The translations under genes and the position numbers were made by a program. Below, piece after piece: positions 54,256 through 63,067 of a stretch of 64,000 bases of DNA. The notes beneath the pieces were generated by a model, which made no database searches, was not told the DNA's origin, and saw only the letters and a list, made by a program, of their open reading frames with translations. This stretch comes from Mycobacterium sp. BK086 (lineage in GTDB: Bacteria > Actinomycetota > Actinomycetes > Mycobacteriales > Mycobacteriaceae). Location of the stretch: positions 434,001-498,000 of the forward strand of contig SNWL01000003.1 in assembly GCA_004362315.1 (NCBI GenBank), written 5' to 3'. The number at the start of each line of letters is the position of its first letter. Position 1 is the stretch's first letter.

Positions 54256-55984
54256 CATGACGACCGAACGCCAGCTCAACGGGCCGCAGACCACGGGACG
54301 CGAGTACCGCAACCTCAGCGCGCCGGAGCACGGCATGACCACCGAGATCAACGTCGCCGTCCCCATGCGCGACGGCATCCCCCTGCTCGCCGACGTGCAC
54401 AGACCCGACGGCCCCGGAGCTGAGGGGGCGCGCTTCCCCGCCCTGATCGCCGCATCGCCGTACCCCCGGCAGATCCAGGACCTCGGCGCCCCGGCCGGGT
54501 TCATCGAGGCCGGCGCGACCGACTTCTGGGTGCCCCGCGGCTACGGGCACGTCATCGCCAACCTGCGCGGCACGGGCGGCTCCGGCGGCACCTTCAATTT
54601 CTTCGACGCCCAGGAACGCCGCGACATGTACGACCTCGTCGAGTGGGTGGCCGCCCAGCCGTGGTGCGACGGCAACGTCGGGATGATCGGCATCAGTTAT
54701 TTCGCGATGACTCAACTGGAAGCCGCCGTCGAGCGTCCGCCACATCTGAAGGCCATTTTCCCGGTGGCTGTCACCGCCGACCTGTACGAGGCCGCGGTGC
54801 ATCACGGGTTGTTCTCCTCGTCGTTCGTGACGCCGTTCCTGTCGATGCTGGGCCTGACCGCCGCCCGCACCGACAAGTTCTGGCGCAGCCGCCCCCTGGG
54901 CCTGGCCCGCTGGGTGCTCAACACCAAGCCGCTGCACCACAAGTTCGCCACCATGAACGGCGAGGCGGCCGTCACGATGATGCGCGGCCTGCTGAAGCTG
55001 CCGCACGACCCGCAGCCCTGGGATGACCTGTGGCTCGACGCGGCGGTGCGCCACCCCGTCCGCGACGGATGGTGGGATGAACGCAATCTGCTGCCGCTTC
55101 TCGAAAAGATCGACATTCCAGTCTATTTGGGCTGCGATTGGCAGAACGTCCCGCTGCACCTGCCCTCGACGTTCACCGCGTTCGCCGGGCTGACCAGCAG
55201 TCCCGCGGTGCGGATGGGCATGCTCGGCCAGTATGGCCTGACGTGGCCGTGGGAGAGCCTGCACGTCGAAGCCCTTGCCTGGTACGACCATTGGCTCAAG
55301 GGCCGCGACACCGGCATCCTCGACGGCCCCGCCGTCCGCTACGTCTTGCCTGGGGCCGACGAGTGGCGCACCTCGGATTCGTGGCCACCGGCCGGCACCC
55401 ATCGTGAACTCGCGCTGCGTGCCGACGGCGGCCTCGACGCCGACGAAGGTACTTCTGGTGCACGGGAATTCATGGTGCTCGGCGCCGGCCTCGGCCGGGC
55501 CAAGCCCAGTGAGATCGATCCCCCGCCGTCACTGACCTGGACGAGTCAGCCACTGTCCGAGGCGCTCGACGTTGTCGGCGACGCCGAATTGCGCCTGCTG
55601 GCCAGTACCACCGCCACCGATACCGCGTGGATCGTCACACTGAGCGATGTCGCCCCGGACGGCACCAGCGAGGCGGTCACCGCCGGGTGGCTGCGCGCCA
55701 GCTTGCGCGAAGTCGACGAGGCGAACAGCCGCCCCGGCGCGCCGGTGCTGCCGTGCCGTCACCCGGTCGCGGTGCCCGTCGGCGAGGACGTGGAGTACCG
55801 AATTCCACTGGTGGCCAACGCCCGCCGATTCGCGGCCGGCCATCGCATCCAGGTCACCATCACGAGCGACGACCAGGATCCCGGCACCCCCGCGATCATG
55901 AACTTCCGCCACGCCAGCGTGGGAGCCAGCAGCATCAACACCGTCCGCTCGGCGTCGCGACTGCTGCTACCCGTTCTGAACTGA
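54248..55984 (+). CDS. CocE/NonD-family hydrolase
   Basis: 578 residues from GTG 54248, or 575 from ATG 54257. The X-Pro dipeptidyl-peptidase/cocaine esterase fold: EINVAVPMRDGIPLLADVHR, nucleophile serine in GNVGMIGISYFAMTQLEAAV (GxSYxG type), further ESLHVEALAWYDHWLKGRDT, and a C-terminal jelly roll (RRFAAGHRIQVTITSDDQDP). Such enzymes cleave esters or amides; substrate unknown. Divergent from its probable TetR regulator. Its last 18 bases overlap the convergent P450 gene. Confidence 0.9.
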   Translation: MKLMTTERQLNGPQTTGREYRNLSAPEHGMTTEINVAVPMRDGIPLLADVHRPDGPGAEGARFPALIAASPYPRQIQDLGAPAGFIEAGATDFWVPRGYGHVIANLRGTGGSGGTFNFFDAQERRDMYDLVEWVAAQPWCDGNVGMIGISYFAMTQLEAAVERPPHLKAIFPVAVTADLYEAAVHHGLFSSSFVTPFLSMLGLTAARTDKFWRSRPLGLARWVLNTKPLHHKFATMNGEAAVTMMRGLLKLPHDPQPWDDLWLDAAVRHPVRDGWWDERNLLPLLEKIDIPVYLGCDWQNVPLHLPSTFTAFAGLTSSPAVRMGMLGQYGLTWPWESLHVEALAWYDHWLKGRDTGILDGPAVRYVLPGADEWRTSDSWPPAGTHRELALRADGGLDADEGTSGAREFMVLGAGLGRAKPSEIDPPPSLTWTSQPLSEALDVVGDAELRLLASTTATDTAWIVTLSDVAPDGTSEAVTAGWLRASLREVDEANSRPGAPVLPCRHPVAVPVGEDVEYRIPLVANARRFAAGHRIQVTITSDDQDPGTPAIMNFRHASVGASSINTVRSASRLLLPVLN

Positions 55985-57133
55985 ACCGAAGACGAGCGGC
56001 AGTTTCGGCAAGGCCAGTGAGGCGGCCGGCCACTCGACCACAGCGTCGAACCCGGGCGCCACCTCGAACTCGGGGATGCGACGCAGCCACTCGGTGAGAA
56101 CGAGTTTCAGCTCGAGGCGGGCCAGGTTCGAGCCCAGGCACCGATGCGGACCGCCACCAAATCCCCAGTGCCGGTGCAGTTTACCGTCCATCACCAGCTC
56201 GTCGACTGAAATGGCGTCGCTGCCGTCGCGGTTGATCGCGGCCAGCGGTAGCCGTACTTTCGCACCCGCGGGCAGCGTCACTCCCGCGATCGTCACCGGC
56301 CGGGTGGTCACCCGCGGAATCATCGGGGCCGGTGATTCCAGCCTCAGCAGTTCCTCGATGAACACCGGGATCTGGTCGGGGTCGGCGCACAGCTGCCGCC
56401 GTGCCTCCGGATGGCGGGCCAGCATCAGCAGCGCCGAGCCGATCGCCGAGGTGACGGTGTCCAGCCCAGCCAGGATGAAGACGTAGCCCAGCCCGAGCGC
56501 CTCTCCGTCGTCGAGCGGGTCGGGCCCGGTGAGCACCCCCGAGAGGACGTCGTCGCCGGGATTGCCGCGGTGCTCGGCGATCGCCTCGGTCAGGTAGGTG
56601 GCCAGTTCGATCGCCGGTGTCAGGTCGGCGTCGTCGAGGTTCTGCGCCATCCCGATGTCGATGATCGCGTCCTTCCAGGCCACCAGACGGTCGCGGTCGG
56701 CCAGCGGCAGGCCGAACAAGGTCAGGAAGACCTGTGAGGGATACGGAATCGCGAGCTCCTGCACCACTTCACAGCCGTCCTTCGCGGCGATGTCGTCGAT
56801 GACGTCGATCGCCTGCTGCTGCAACGACGGGAGCATCGCACCGAGGGTCTGCATGCTGAAGTACGGGTGCAGAATGCGGCGGAATCGGGTGTGCTCGGGC
56901 GGGTCGAACGCGATCGGGACCATCGGCAGCGGACTGGCCAGCCCGTCGAAGGCCGCCTTCGACGAGTAGACGTCGGTGTTGCGCAACGCCTCGAGGACGT
57001 CGTCGCGGCGGGTGAGCGTGTAGAAGCCGTCACCCTCGATCAACGGACCGGCTTCGCGCAGCATCGCCCAGCCGGCGCCCCGGTCGGCGGCCATCGGCAG
57101 GTCGGCGAAGTCCAGCCGCGGAATCGTGGTCAT
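55967..57133 (-). CDS. Cytochrome P450
   Basis: 388 residues from ATG 57133 with AAAGG upstream; a TTG at 57169 is the alternative. I-helix oxygen-binding motif FILAGLDTVTSAIGSALLML, K-helix ExxR in FIEELLRLESPAPMIPR, and the heme-thiolate loop FGGGPHRCLGSNLARLELKL. Proximal residues such as MVPIAFDPPEHTRFRRILHP are also family-typical. Ferredoxin and reductase partners are not adjacent. Divergent from the carboxymuconolactone decarboxylase-like gene, with a palindrome at 57170-57181 between them. Substrate unknown. Confidence 0.93.
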   Translation of the reverse strand: MTTIPRLDFADLPMAADRGAGWAMLREAGPLIEGDGFYTLTRRDDVLEALRNTDVYSSKAAFDGLASPLPMVPIAFDPPEHTRFRRILHPYFSMQTLGAMLPSLQQQAIDVIDDIAAKDGCEVVQELAIPYPSQVFLTLFGLPLADRDRLVAWKDAIIDIGMAQNLDDADLTPAIELATYLTEAIAEHRGNPGDDVLSGVLTGPDPLDDGEALGLGYVFILAGLDTVTSAIGSALLMLARHPEARRQLCADPDQIPVFIEELLRLESPAPMIPRVTTRPVTIAGVTLPAGAKVRLPLAAINRDGSDAISVDELVMDGKLHRHWGFGGGPHRCLGSNLARLELKLVLTEWLRRIPEFEVAPGFDAVVEWPAASLALPKLPLVFGSVQNG

Positions 57134-57169
57134 CGGGCCTTTGTAGTACGCGGCCAGCGGATAAGTCAA

Positions 57170-57181
57170 TGACTCAAGTCA
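57170..57181. promoter_or_regulatory. Palindrome between P450 and CMD-like gene
   Basis: TGACTCAAGTCA has perfect TGACT/AGTCA arms around CA. It lies in the 79-bp divergent gap between the P450 gene and the CMD-like gene, a likely operator for a shared regulator. No regulator gene lies next to it. Confidence 0.5.
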
Positions 57182-57212
57182 GTGAAAGTGGCGTTGCGGG
57201 CGCAATGCGATC

Positions 57213-57602
57213 ATGAACGGCATGGACAAGGCGACATACGACAAGGGACGACAGATCCGCGCCGCGGTGCTCGGCGAGGAGTACGTCGCCAACGCCGAGC
57301 GGCAGGCCGACGACTTCAGCAGGCCGCTGCAGGACCTCCTCACCGAGTACTGCTGGGGTGCGGTGTGGGGCCGCGAGGAGCTGCCGCTGAAGACCCGCAG
57401 CATGCTGAACCTGGCGATGATCTCGGTGCTGAACCGCCCGCACGAGCTGAAGACGCATGTGCGTGGAGCACTGACCAACGGGGTCACCCGCGAGGAGATC
57501 CGCGAGGTGCTACTGCAGGTCGCGATCTACGCAGGCGCGCCCGCCGGTGTCGACGGCTTCCGCGTCGCGCGCGAGGTCTTCGCCGAACTCGATGCCCAGT
57601 GA
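57213..57602 (+). CDS. Carboxymuconolactone decarboxylase-like protein
   Basis: 129 residues (ATG 57213, or 57222). CMD/AhpD fold: EYCWGAVWGREELPLKTRSM, LNLAMISVLNRPHELKTHVR, GALTNGVTREEIREVLLQ and VAIYAGAPAGVDGFRVAREV. The AhpD-type CxxC is absent, so a decarboxylase or binding role is more likely than peroxide reduction. It precedes the HIBADH-like gene by two bases and likely shares its substrate pathway. Confidence 0.88.
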   Translation: MNGMDKATYDKGRQIRAAVLGEEYVANAERQADDFSRPLQDLLTEYCWGAVWGREELPLKTRSMLNLAMISVLNRPHELKTHVRGALTNGVTREEIREVLLQVAIYAGAPAGVDGFRVAREVFAELDAQ

Positions 57603-57604
57603 CC

Positions 57605-58501
57605 ATGGAGATCGGGTTCATCGGCCTTGGCAATATGGGCTTTTCCATGGCTGCCCGTCTGATTGATGCCGGTCACCCGGTGATCGTCTTCGACACCCGT
57701 CCTGAGGTCGTCGCGTCGGCCGTCGCACTGGGTGCCCAGGCGGCCTCGTCGCCACGCGACGTCGCCGACCGCAGTGAGACCGTGCTGGCGAGCCTGCCGT
57801 CGGTGCAGGCCTCCCGCGACGTCGCCACCGGCCCCGACGGAGTGATCGAGGGGCAACGGGTCAAGCGGTTCATCGACCTGTCCACCGTCGGCAGCACCGC
57901 CGCACAACAGATCCAGGCTCAGCTGGCCCAGCGCGGGATCGCGATGCTCGACAGCCCGGTCAGCGGCGGTGTCGGCGGTGCGACGAAAGGCAAGCTGGCG
58001 CTGATGGTTTCGGGACCGCGCGACGAGTTCGACCTCGTCCAGCCGGTGCTGGCGCAGCTGGGTACACCGTTCTTCGTCGACACCAAATCCGGTGCCGGCC
58101 AGACGATGAAACTGGTGAACAACCTCCTTGCCGCCACCGCGTTGGCGACCACCTGCGAGGTGGTCGTGATGGGCGTCAAGGCCGGTCTGGACCCGTCGGT
58201 GATGATCGACGTGATCAATGCCGGATCGGGTGCGACCAACGCGAGTCGGGACAAGTTCCCGAATTCGATTCTGCCGCGCAGCTTCGACTACGGATTCGCC
58301 ACCGGCCTGATGGTCAAGGATGTCCGGCTGTATCTGGAAGAGGCCGCTGCACTGGGCCTGCCCACCGAGGTGGCCGCAGCAGTCGGACGGCTGTGGGAGA
58401 CAGTGATGGACGAGGAAGGTCCCGACTCGGATTTCACGTCGGCGATCAAACCCCTCGAGCAGGCTGCCGGTGTCATCGTGGATGGGCGGAATCGAAGCTA
58501 G
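57605..58501 (+). CDS. NAD(P)-dependent 3-hydroxyisobutyrate dehydrogenase-like oxidoreductase
   Basis: 298 residues from ATG 57605 (GTG 57599 would overlap the upstream stop as GTGA). Rossmann motif IGFIGLGNMGFSMAARLIDA, substrate-binding DSPVSGGVGGATKGKLALMV, catalytic lysine in GAGQTMKLVNNLLAATALAT, and KDVRLYLEEAAALGLPTEVA. A beta-hydroxyacid dehydrogenase: 3-hydroxyisobutyrate, glyoxylate/succinic semialdehyde or related acid. Linked in an operon with the CMD-like gene. Confidence 0.9.
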   Translation: MEIGFIGLGNMGFSMAARLIDAGHPVIVFDTRPEVVASAVALGAQAASSPRDVADRSETVLASLPSVQASRDVATGPDGVIEGQRVKRFIDLSTVGSTAAQQIQAQLAQRGIAMLDSPVSGGVGGATKGKLALMVSGPRDEFDLVQPVLAQLGTPFFVDTKSGAGQTMKLVNNLLAATALATTCEVVVMGVKAGLDPSVMIDVINAGSGATNASRDKFPNSILPRSFDYGFATGLMVKDVRLYLEEAAALGLPTEVAAAVGRLWETVMDEEGPDSDFTSAIKPLEQAAGVIVDGRNRS

Positions 58502-58757
58502 AGCGCGCGCCACCAACTGATCGGGCGTTCCACGGACGAGGAGCTCTGCCAGGCCGGGCGCCACAGGCCCTGCGTCGATTTCCCGGACTGGCTTCCCAGT
58601 AGTCGATGGACGCGGCAACTCAACCAGCCCAGTGACATCATCACGACCTCCTAGTGCCGCGCCGCGTGCCGAGATATCGAGTATGGGCACGGGCATTGGC
58701 CATGGTGGGTCTGCCCAGATTGACGTTGTCTAAACGTCGGACGACGAATTGGCGCTG
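58502..58757. other. Noncoding gap between convergent genes
   Basis: 256 bp with no convincing open frame between the HIBADH-like gene and the four-gene membrane operon (which is read toward this gap). A short inverted repeat, GACGTT (58722-58727), five bases, AACGTC (58733-58738), lies 20 bp from the last operon stop and may assist termination. Nothing else recognised. Confidence 0.6.
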
Positions 58758-60035
58758 CTAGCCGCCGAAAAGCAGATACAACCCGGTAAAGGTGTAGGCC
58801 ACCATGGTCAGCATCATCACCAGCTGCCCGGTGATCTGGTGGCCGGACGGCAGCAGCCGAATCGCGCTGTCGTGCGCGGCGATCACACCCGCGATATGCC
58901 CGGCCACCACGAAACACACCTTCAGAGTGGCCAATACCGAGGGGTGAGCCGACAGCAGATAGTTCACCTCGAGCCCTGGGATGCCCAGCAGCGCGATCAC
59001 GGTCTGCTGACCCTTCTCGACGAGGTACGAAAGATAGTGCGCGAACACGTATCCGATGACGATCGGGATCAGTGAATGCGCCATCAGCCCGGGCAGCTCG
59101 CGGCGGCGCGCACGGTCCACCCCGCCGACGGCCTGCGCGGCCGTCCAGAAGCTCAGCGCCACCACCAGAACGAACACCAGCAGCCCGACACTGCGCGTAA
59201 CCGCCGGATTCACGGCAAGACCGTCGGCGAAATTGCGCCAGTCCGGACTCGCCGAGAAGCTGTCGAACGCCGTGGATCCGAGCAGAACAGCCAGCACCGC
59301 AACGGTTCCCGGTCGCACCGGCAGTGTCAGCAGATGATTGAACGGATTGACCAGCGTGACCAGACCGCTGTCACGACTGCGGCCGAACACCGCGAGCCGC
59401 GACGCCACCACGCTGTACACCTCGAACGGATCGGCCCGAGCCAGCCAGCGCTGTCCGCACAGCAGCGTGCCGCCGAGCGTGATCACCACGTAGCAGGCCA
59501 GCCAGATCTTGATGGCCCGCAACGATCCCGGGTCCGGGCTGGCCAGTTCCAGCCAGACGAATGCCAGTAGACCCGCCGCGCCGGGCCAGTAGCCCAGCGC
59601 ATCCGGATAGCGCCGGGACGCACGCACGGGCACCGGCCGCATGACGGTGCGCAGCGGCGAAAGAAGCCGCCAGACCGGGCCGATCAGCACCGAGAGGGCA
59701 GGCACCCCGACCCACAGCAGCACGTAGAAAGCGCCAGGCAGCGCGTTGCCGGCAGTCTGCGGACCGAACAGCCCGACGGTGACAACCCACACCGCCAGCG
59801 CCAGCCCCAGGCCGCGCACCACCCACCGGGTGACCGGTGAATCGACGACCGCACCGACCCAGCCCGGCACCGGGCGGCCCGGCCGGTCAGGGTCGAAACG
59901 CGGTTTCCGCCAGGCGAATACCACCACGGCAAAGGTGAGCGTCAGCGCCCAGGCTGCACCGATGAGCGCGTAGGCGTACGGGATCGGCAGATCGGTGGAG
60001 CCGCCGAGGCCGTGCGCCAGGACCGCGACCGTCAC
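58758..60035 (-). CDS. Histidine-bearing polytopic membrane protein, fourth gene of the cupredoxin operon
   Basis: 425 residues from GTG 60035, which overlaps the cupredoxin-like stop by four bases. About eleven hydrophobic segments (YAYALIGAAWALTLTFAVVV, VVRGLGLALAVWVVTVGLFG, and others). Histidines lie in or near late helices: LMAHSLIPIVIGYVFAHYLS, VVAGHIAGVIAAHDSAIRLL, then PSGHQITGQLVMML. The pattern could coordinate copper or heme. I recall annotations naming similar actinobacterial membrane proteins 'fenitrothion hydrolase' (FedA/FedB), but cannot verify that here. Function unassigned. Confidence 0.75.
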   Translation of the reverse strand: MTVAVLAHGLGGSTDLPIPYAYALIGAAWALTLTFAVVVFAWRKPRFDPDRPGRPVPGWVGAVVDSPVTRWVVRGLGLALAVWVVTVGLFGPQTAGNALPGAFYVLLWVGVPALSVLIGPVWRLLSPLRTVMRPVPVRASRRYPDALGYWPGAAGLLAFVWLELASPDPGSLRAIKIWLACYVVITLGGTLLCGQRWLARADPFEVYSVVASRLAVFGRSRDSGLVTLVNPFNHLLTLPVRPGTVAVLAVLLGSTAFDSFSASPDWRNFADGLAVNPAVTRSVGLLVFVLVVALSFWTAAQAVGGVDRARRRELPGLMAHSLIPIVIGYVFAHYLSYLVEKGQQTVIALLGIPGLEVNYLLSAHPSVLATLKVCFVVAGHIAGVIAAHDSAIRLLPSGHQITGQLVMMLTMVAYTFTGLYLLFGG

Positions 60036-60388
60036 GGCTGGACTTGGATGGTGGCCACCGTCCGGTCGAGGTGGTGCAGTTCGACCGCGACGCTGCCGGG
60101 AACGTCGACGGTGAACGAGAACTCTTGCTCGGGTTTGGCCACGACCTCGAATTCGTGGTCCGGGGTGGAGTGCACGTGCAACTCGTCGTCGGTATCGCTG
60201 TTGACCCGCAACGTGATCGGCTGGCCCACCTTCGCGGTCAGTGTCGCGTTGGTGGGTGTCACCGAGCCGTGGGCGATGGTGATCTCGACGACCGGTCCGG
60301 CCGCCTGCGGCACCGGCGGTTTGGTCGACCCACACGCCACCGCGGCGGTCATCATCGCAGTGGCCGCAATAATGTTGGACACCTTCAC
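60032..60388 (-). CDS. Cupredoxin-like lipoprotein
   Basis: 118 residues from GTG 60388. Lipobox AVAC with Cys19, so an outward-facing lipoprotein. The body is a beta sandwich of cupredoxin type: VEITIAHGSVTPTNATLTAK, then VGQPITLRVNSDTDDELHVH and SVAVELHHLDRTVATIQV. The classical blue-copper Cys is missing from the C-terminal loop, replaced by ELHH, so any copper site would be of another type (HxH and HH). Overlaps both neighbours by four bases. Confidence 0.82.
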   Translation of the reverse strand: MKVSNIIAATAMMTAAVACGSTKPPVPQAAGPVVEITIAHGSVTPTNATLTAKVGQPITLRVNSDTDDELHVHSTPDHEFEVVAKPEQEFSFTVDVPGSVAVELHHLDRTVATIQVQP

Positions 60389-60537
60389 TTTTCGTCTCTT
60401 TCGGAATCGGCGTCGACGTCGCCGCGGCGACGATCGCGGATTGCTATGAACAACACCACGCCGACGAGGATGACGGCAGGCGTCAGCGCGGGCAGCGCCA
60501 GCACCAGAGCGTGGTGGGCACCGTATGTGACGGTCAC
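60385..60537 (-). CDS. Small single-helix membrane protein in the cupredoxin operon
   Basis: 50 residues from GTG 60537. One membrane helix (LVLALPALTPAVILVGVVLF, with about five more residues) and a charged C-terminal tail rich in Arg/Asp (AIRDRRRGDVDADSERDEK). It overlaps the upstream gene (60534) and the cupredoxin gene (60385) by four bases each, so it is translated. Small subunits of this kind often stabilise larger membrane complexes. Confidence 0.75.
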   Translation of the reverse strand: MTVTYGAHHALVLALPALTPAVILVGVVLFIAIRDRRRGDVDADSERDEK

Positions 60538-62369
60538 ACCTGCGGCCCCACCGGTTCGTCGAGGCGGGCGGGCTCCTCCTCGGTGCGGTTGATCCGGCCG
60601 CCGCCCCACGTCAGCGCCGCGATCAGGATGAGCGTGCAGATCAGCACCACCACTCCCCCCGCGGCGAACAGCCAGGTCGGGTGGTTGAGGTTGCGTTCGC
60701 GCTGCAGGATCTGGATCTCCGGAACGAACGGCCGGGTACTCGTCAGTTCCGCGGGCACCGCCTCGGCGTTGATTCCCGGATCGGCAGGCAGGTAGATCGG
60801 CACGCCGGCCATCGTGGTGCCGTCCTGCACCCGCAACAGGGTCTTCCACGAACCCCAGATCGGGACCGGGCGGGTCGACCGATAGTGGCCCGGCCCGACG
60901 CGTTCGAGCCGGTCGATGACCAGGCCGCGATCGTTCGCCAAGCCACCCTGCCAGGACAGGATCGTCACCCATTCGGGGTCTCCGCTGACCAGGTCCGGCG
61001 GATTGATGCGCACGTCAGCGTTGGCCATCCGCTGTCCGGGCGGGCTGGGCAGGTCGGTCAATGCGATTGTGGCCGTGCTGGATTGGGGCACCTCGACGCG
61101 CAATCCGTTGGCAACGGCCCCGCCGATGGCCAGTACCGTCACCACGACGACGGTGATGCCGATCGCGGGCCGTGGCAGCCGCTGACCGTTGAGGACCATC
61201 GACAACAGGGCGCCGCACAGGCCCATCATCACCGCGACGGGCACCGCCATGGTCAGGGCTTCGCCCCACATACTCGTCGGCCACGGGTAGTGGTAGACCG
61301 CCCCGATCCACAGCGACTCCAGCCACAAACCGAGGGTTCCGACGGCCAGGCCGGCGACTGCGCCAAAGACGATGGGCCGCTTGGCCAGCGGGGTGAGGGC
61401 AACGATTTCGACCACCAGCGCGGCACCCAGGTACAGCGGGAACCAGCTGTTGGGCCCACCGAGGATCGGGCCGACCACCAGTGCCACACCGCCGCGCAGC
61501 GCGATCGCCAGGATCGCGGCGATGATGGCCGCGCCACGGCCGAGCGTCAGCCGGGCCGCAACCAGCGCCATCGCGGCCGCCACGCCGATCATCATCGGCT
61601 GCAACACCAGCCGGAACTGTTCGACCCCGAAGTCGTACTCGATCTGGAATACCGACAGCCCGACCACCAGGCCGCCGAACGACAGGTACTGGAGAAACTT
61701 CACGAACCGGGTGTCGGGCGGGGCGTCGGATCCCATTGCGCGACGGCCCTCGTACTCGAGGTACAGCACCGCGACCAAGGACAGACCGGCACCGCCGATC
61801 AGCATCAAGTGCGTGGGCCCCCAGAGGGTGACGTCTTGGCCGAAGATCCGGTGCCAGACATCGTCGAGCGGGAAGCCGATCAGCGCGTAGAGACCGCAAC
61901 CGGCCATCAGCACACCACCGACCGGGGCATACCAGTGCCGGGTGATCCGGACGGCGGCCGACCCGGGCTTGTCATACGGCAGCACGACCGCCAGCACGCC
62001 GGCAATGAACAGCAGGAACAGCCCGAACAAGATGAAGTAGTGCGCGGGGTTGGCCAGCGGCCCTGCATCGCGGCCCTTGCCGATGTGCAGGCTGACATCC
62101 CAGATGAACCCGAACAGCGCGCAGATCAGCGTCGCGGAGAACAGCATGATGCTGACCGCCACCCACGGCGGCCTCTTGAACTTGGCACCCGCGCGCTCGG
62201 CGGTGCCGGCCAGCCAGGTGATGCGTTTGGCGCGGTGCTGATAGCCGATCCACAGCAGCACCGCGGTGACCACCGCCGCCACGATGGACAGGCCGATCAC
62301 CTGGTCCAGTGCCGCACCACCGCCCTCGGACGTCGCCGCCAGAACCGTCGTACTGAGCCCACCACTCAT
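60534..62369 (-). CDS. Large polytopic membrane protein with His/Asp motifs, first gene of the cupredoxin operon
   Basis: 611 residues with about 12-13 hydrophobic segments and an extracytoplasmic domain (about residues 435-565) before the last helix. Conserved-looking helix-edge motifs: FIWDVSLHIGKGRDAGPLAN and PAHYFILFGLFLLF (His95, His110), and PLDDVWHRIFGQDVTLWGPT with HLML (Asp169, His173, His187). These His/Asp pairs suggest metal binding or proton transfer. I know no established family for it. It heads the operon of four overlapping genes. GGAG lies upstream of the ATG. Confidence 0.8.
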   Translation of the reverse strand: MSGGLSTTVLAATSEGGGAALDQVIGLSIVAAVVTAVLLWIGYQHRAKRITWLAGTAERAGAKFKRPPWVAVSIMLFSATLICALFGFIWDVSLHIGKGRDAGPLANPAHYFILFGLFLLFIAGVLAVVLPYDKPGSAAVRITRHWYAPVGGVLMAGCGLYALIGFPLDDVWHRIFGQDVTLWGPTHLMLIGGAGLSLVAVLYLEYEGRRAMGSDAPPDTRFVKFLQYLSFGGLVVGLSVFQIEYDFGVEQFRLVLQPMMIGVAAAMALVAARLTLGRGAAIIAAILAIALRGGVALVVGPILGGPNSWFPLYLGAALVVEIVALTPLAKRPIVFGAVAGLAVGTLGLWLESLWIGAVYHYPWPTSMWGEALTMAVPVAVMMGLCGALLSMVLNGQRLPRPAIGITVVVVTVLAIGGAVANGLRVEVPQSSTATIALTDLPSPPGQRMANADVRINPPDLVSGDPEWVTILSWQGGLANDRGLVIDRLERVGPGHYRSTRPVPIWGSWKTLLRVQDGTTMAGVPIYLPADPGINAEAVPAELTSTRPFVPEIQILQRERNLNHPTWLFAAGGVVVLICTLILIAALTWGGGRINRTEEEPARLDEPVGPQV

Positions 62370-62400
62370 CGTTGATTCGCTCCGTGGTCGAAGAGTTACC

Positions 62401-62431
62401 GGTCAGGGAATGACCCTATTCGCCGGAATAG
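62401..62431. promoter_or_regulatory. Two short palindromes upstream of the cupredoxin operon
   Basis: GGTCA-GGGAA-TGACC (62401-62415) and CTATTC-GCCG-GAATAG (62416-62431) are perfect short palindromes adjacent to each other, 32-62 bp upstream of the 611-residue gene. They may be operator sites. They do not match a mycobacterial CsoR or RicR copper box that I recognise. Confidence 0.4.
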
Positions 62432-62473
62432 ATACCCGGTACCGCCGGTTCCGAATCGAAATTTTCGCGCGAG

Positions 62474-63067
62474 TTAATCCCGGCCGGTGACGATCTCCAC
62501 GAACAGCTTGTGCACCCGCCGATCCCCGGTCATCTCGGGGTGGAACGCGGTGGCCAGCACCCGGCCCTGCCGCACCGCCACGATGTGGTCGCCGGCGCGC
62601 GCCAACACCTGCACAGCCGGCCCGACCCGCTCGACCCACGGCGCACGGATGAACACCGCATGCGCGGGACCATCCAGGCCCTCGAAGTCGATGTCGCCCT
62701 CGAAGGAATCCACCTGACGCCCAAAAGCGTTGCGCCGCACCGTCATATCGATACCGCCCAACGGCACCGCCTCACGGCCCGGCGCACCGGCGTCGAGGAT
62801 CTCGGAGGCCAGCAGGATCATCCCCGCACACGAACCGTAGGCCGGCATCCCGTCGGCCAGGCGCTCCCTCAGCGGCTCCAGCAGGTCGAATTCACGTAGC
62901 AGGTGGCTCATCGTGGTGGATTCGCCGCCCGGGATGACCAGGGCGTCCACCGTGTCGAGTTCGCTGCGGCGACGCACCGTGCCCGCCTGTGCACCGGCCT
63001 CCTGCAGGGCCGCCAGGTGCTCACGGGTGTCGCCCTGCAGAGCCAGCACGCCCACCCGCACGCTCAC
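62474..63067 (-). CDS. pdxT: Pyridoxal 5'-phosphate synthase glutaminase subunit
   Basis: 197 residues from GTG 63067, overlapping the thioesterase stop (GTGA). Class I glutaminase: [40 protein letters not shown], nucleophile Cys80 in [20 protein letters not shown], and catalytic His/Glu in [11 protein letters not shown]. It supplies ammonia to PdxS for PLP synthesis. Corresponds to Rv2604c, in the order pdxS-tesB-pdxT. Confidence 0.95.
   Translation of the reverse strand: MSVRVGVLALQGDTREHLAALQEAGAQAGTVRRRSELDTVDALVIPGGESTTMSHLLREFDLLEPLRERLADGMPAYGSCAGMILLASEILDAGAPGREAVPLGGIDMTVRRNAFGRQVDSFEGDIDFEGLDGPAHAVFIRAPWVERVGPAVQVLARAGDHIVAVRQGRVLATAFHPEMTGDRRVHKLFVEIVTGRD

Noticed and set aside
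53597..55402. 601-codon version of the TetR gene
   Set aside because: Extra N-terminal 400 residues are antisense to the CocE hydrolase; TetR proteins start near GTG 54193.
58758..62369. Particulate methane/ammonia-type copper monooxygenase
   Set aside because: Operon size, subunit lengths and motifs do not match PmoA/B/C; the cupredoxin lacks the PmoB arrangement.
60681..62375. 564-codon plus-strand open frame
   Set aside because: Antisense to the 611-residue membrane protein; Arg/Asp/Gln/His-rich shadow of hydrophobic codons.
62401..62431. CsoR or RicR copper box upstream of the cupredoxin operon
   Set aside because: The palindromes do not resemble the TACCC-rich mycobacterial copper boxes, so copper regulation is not claimed.
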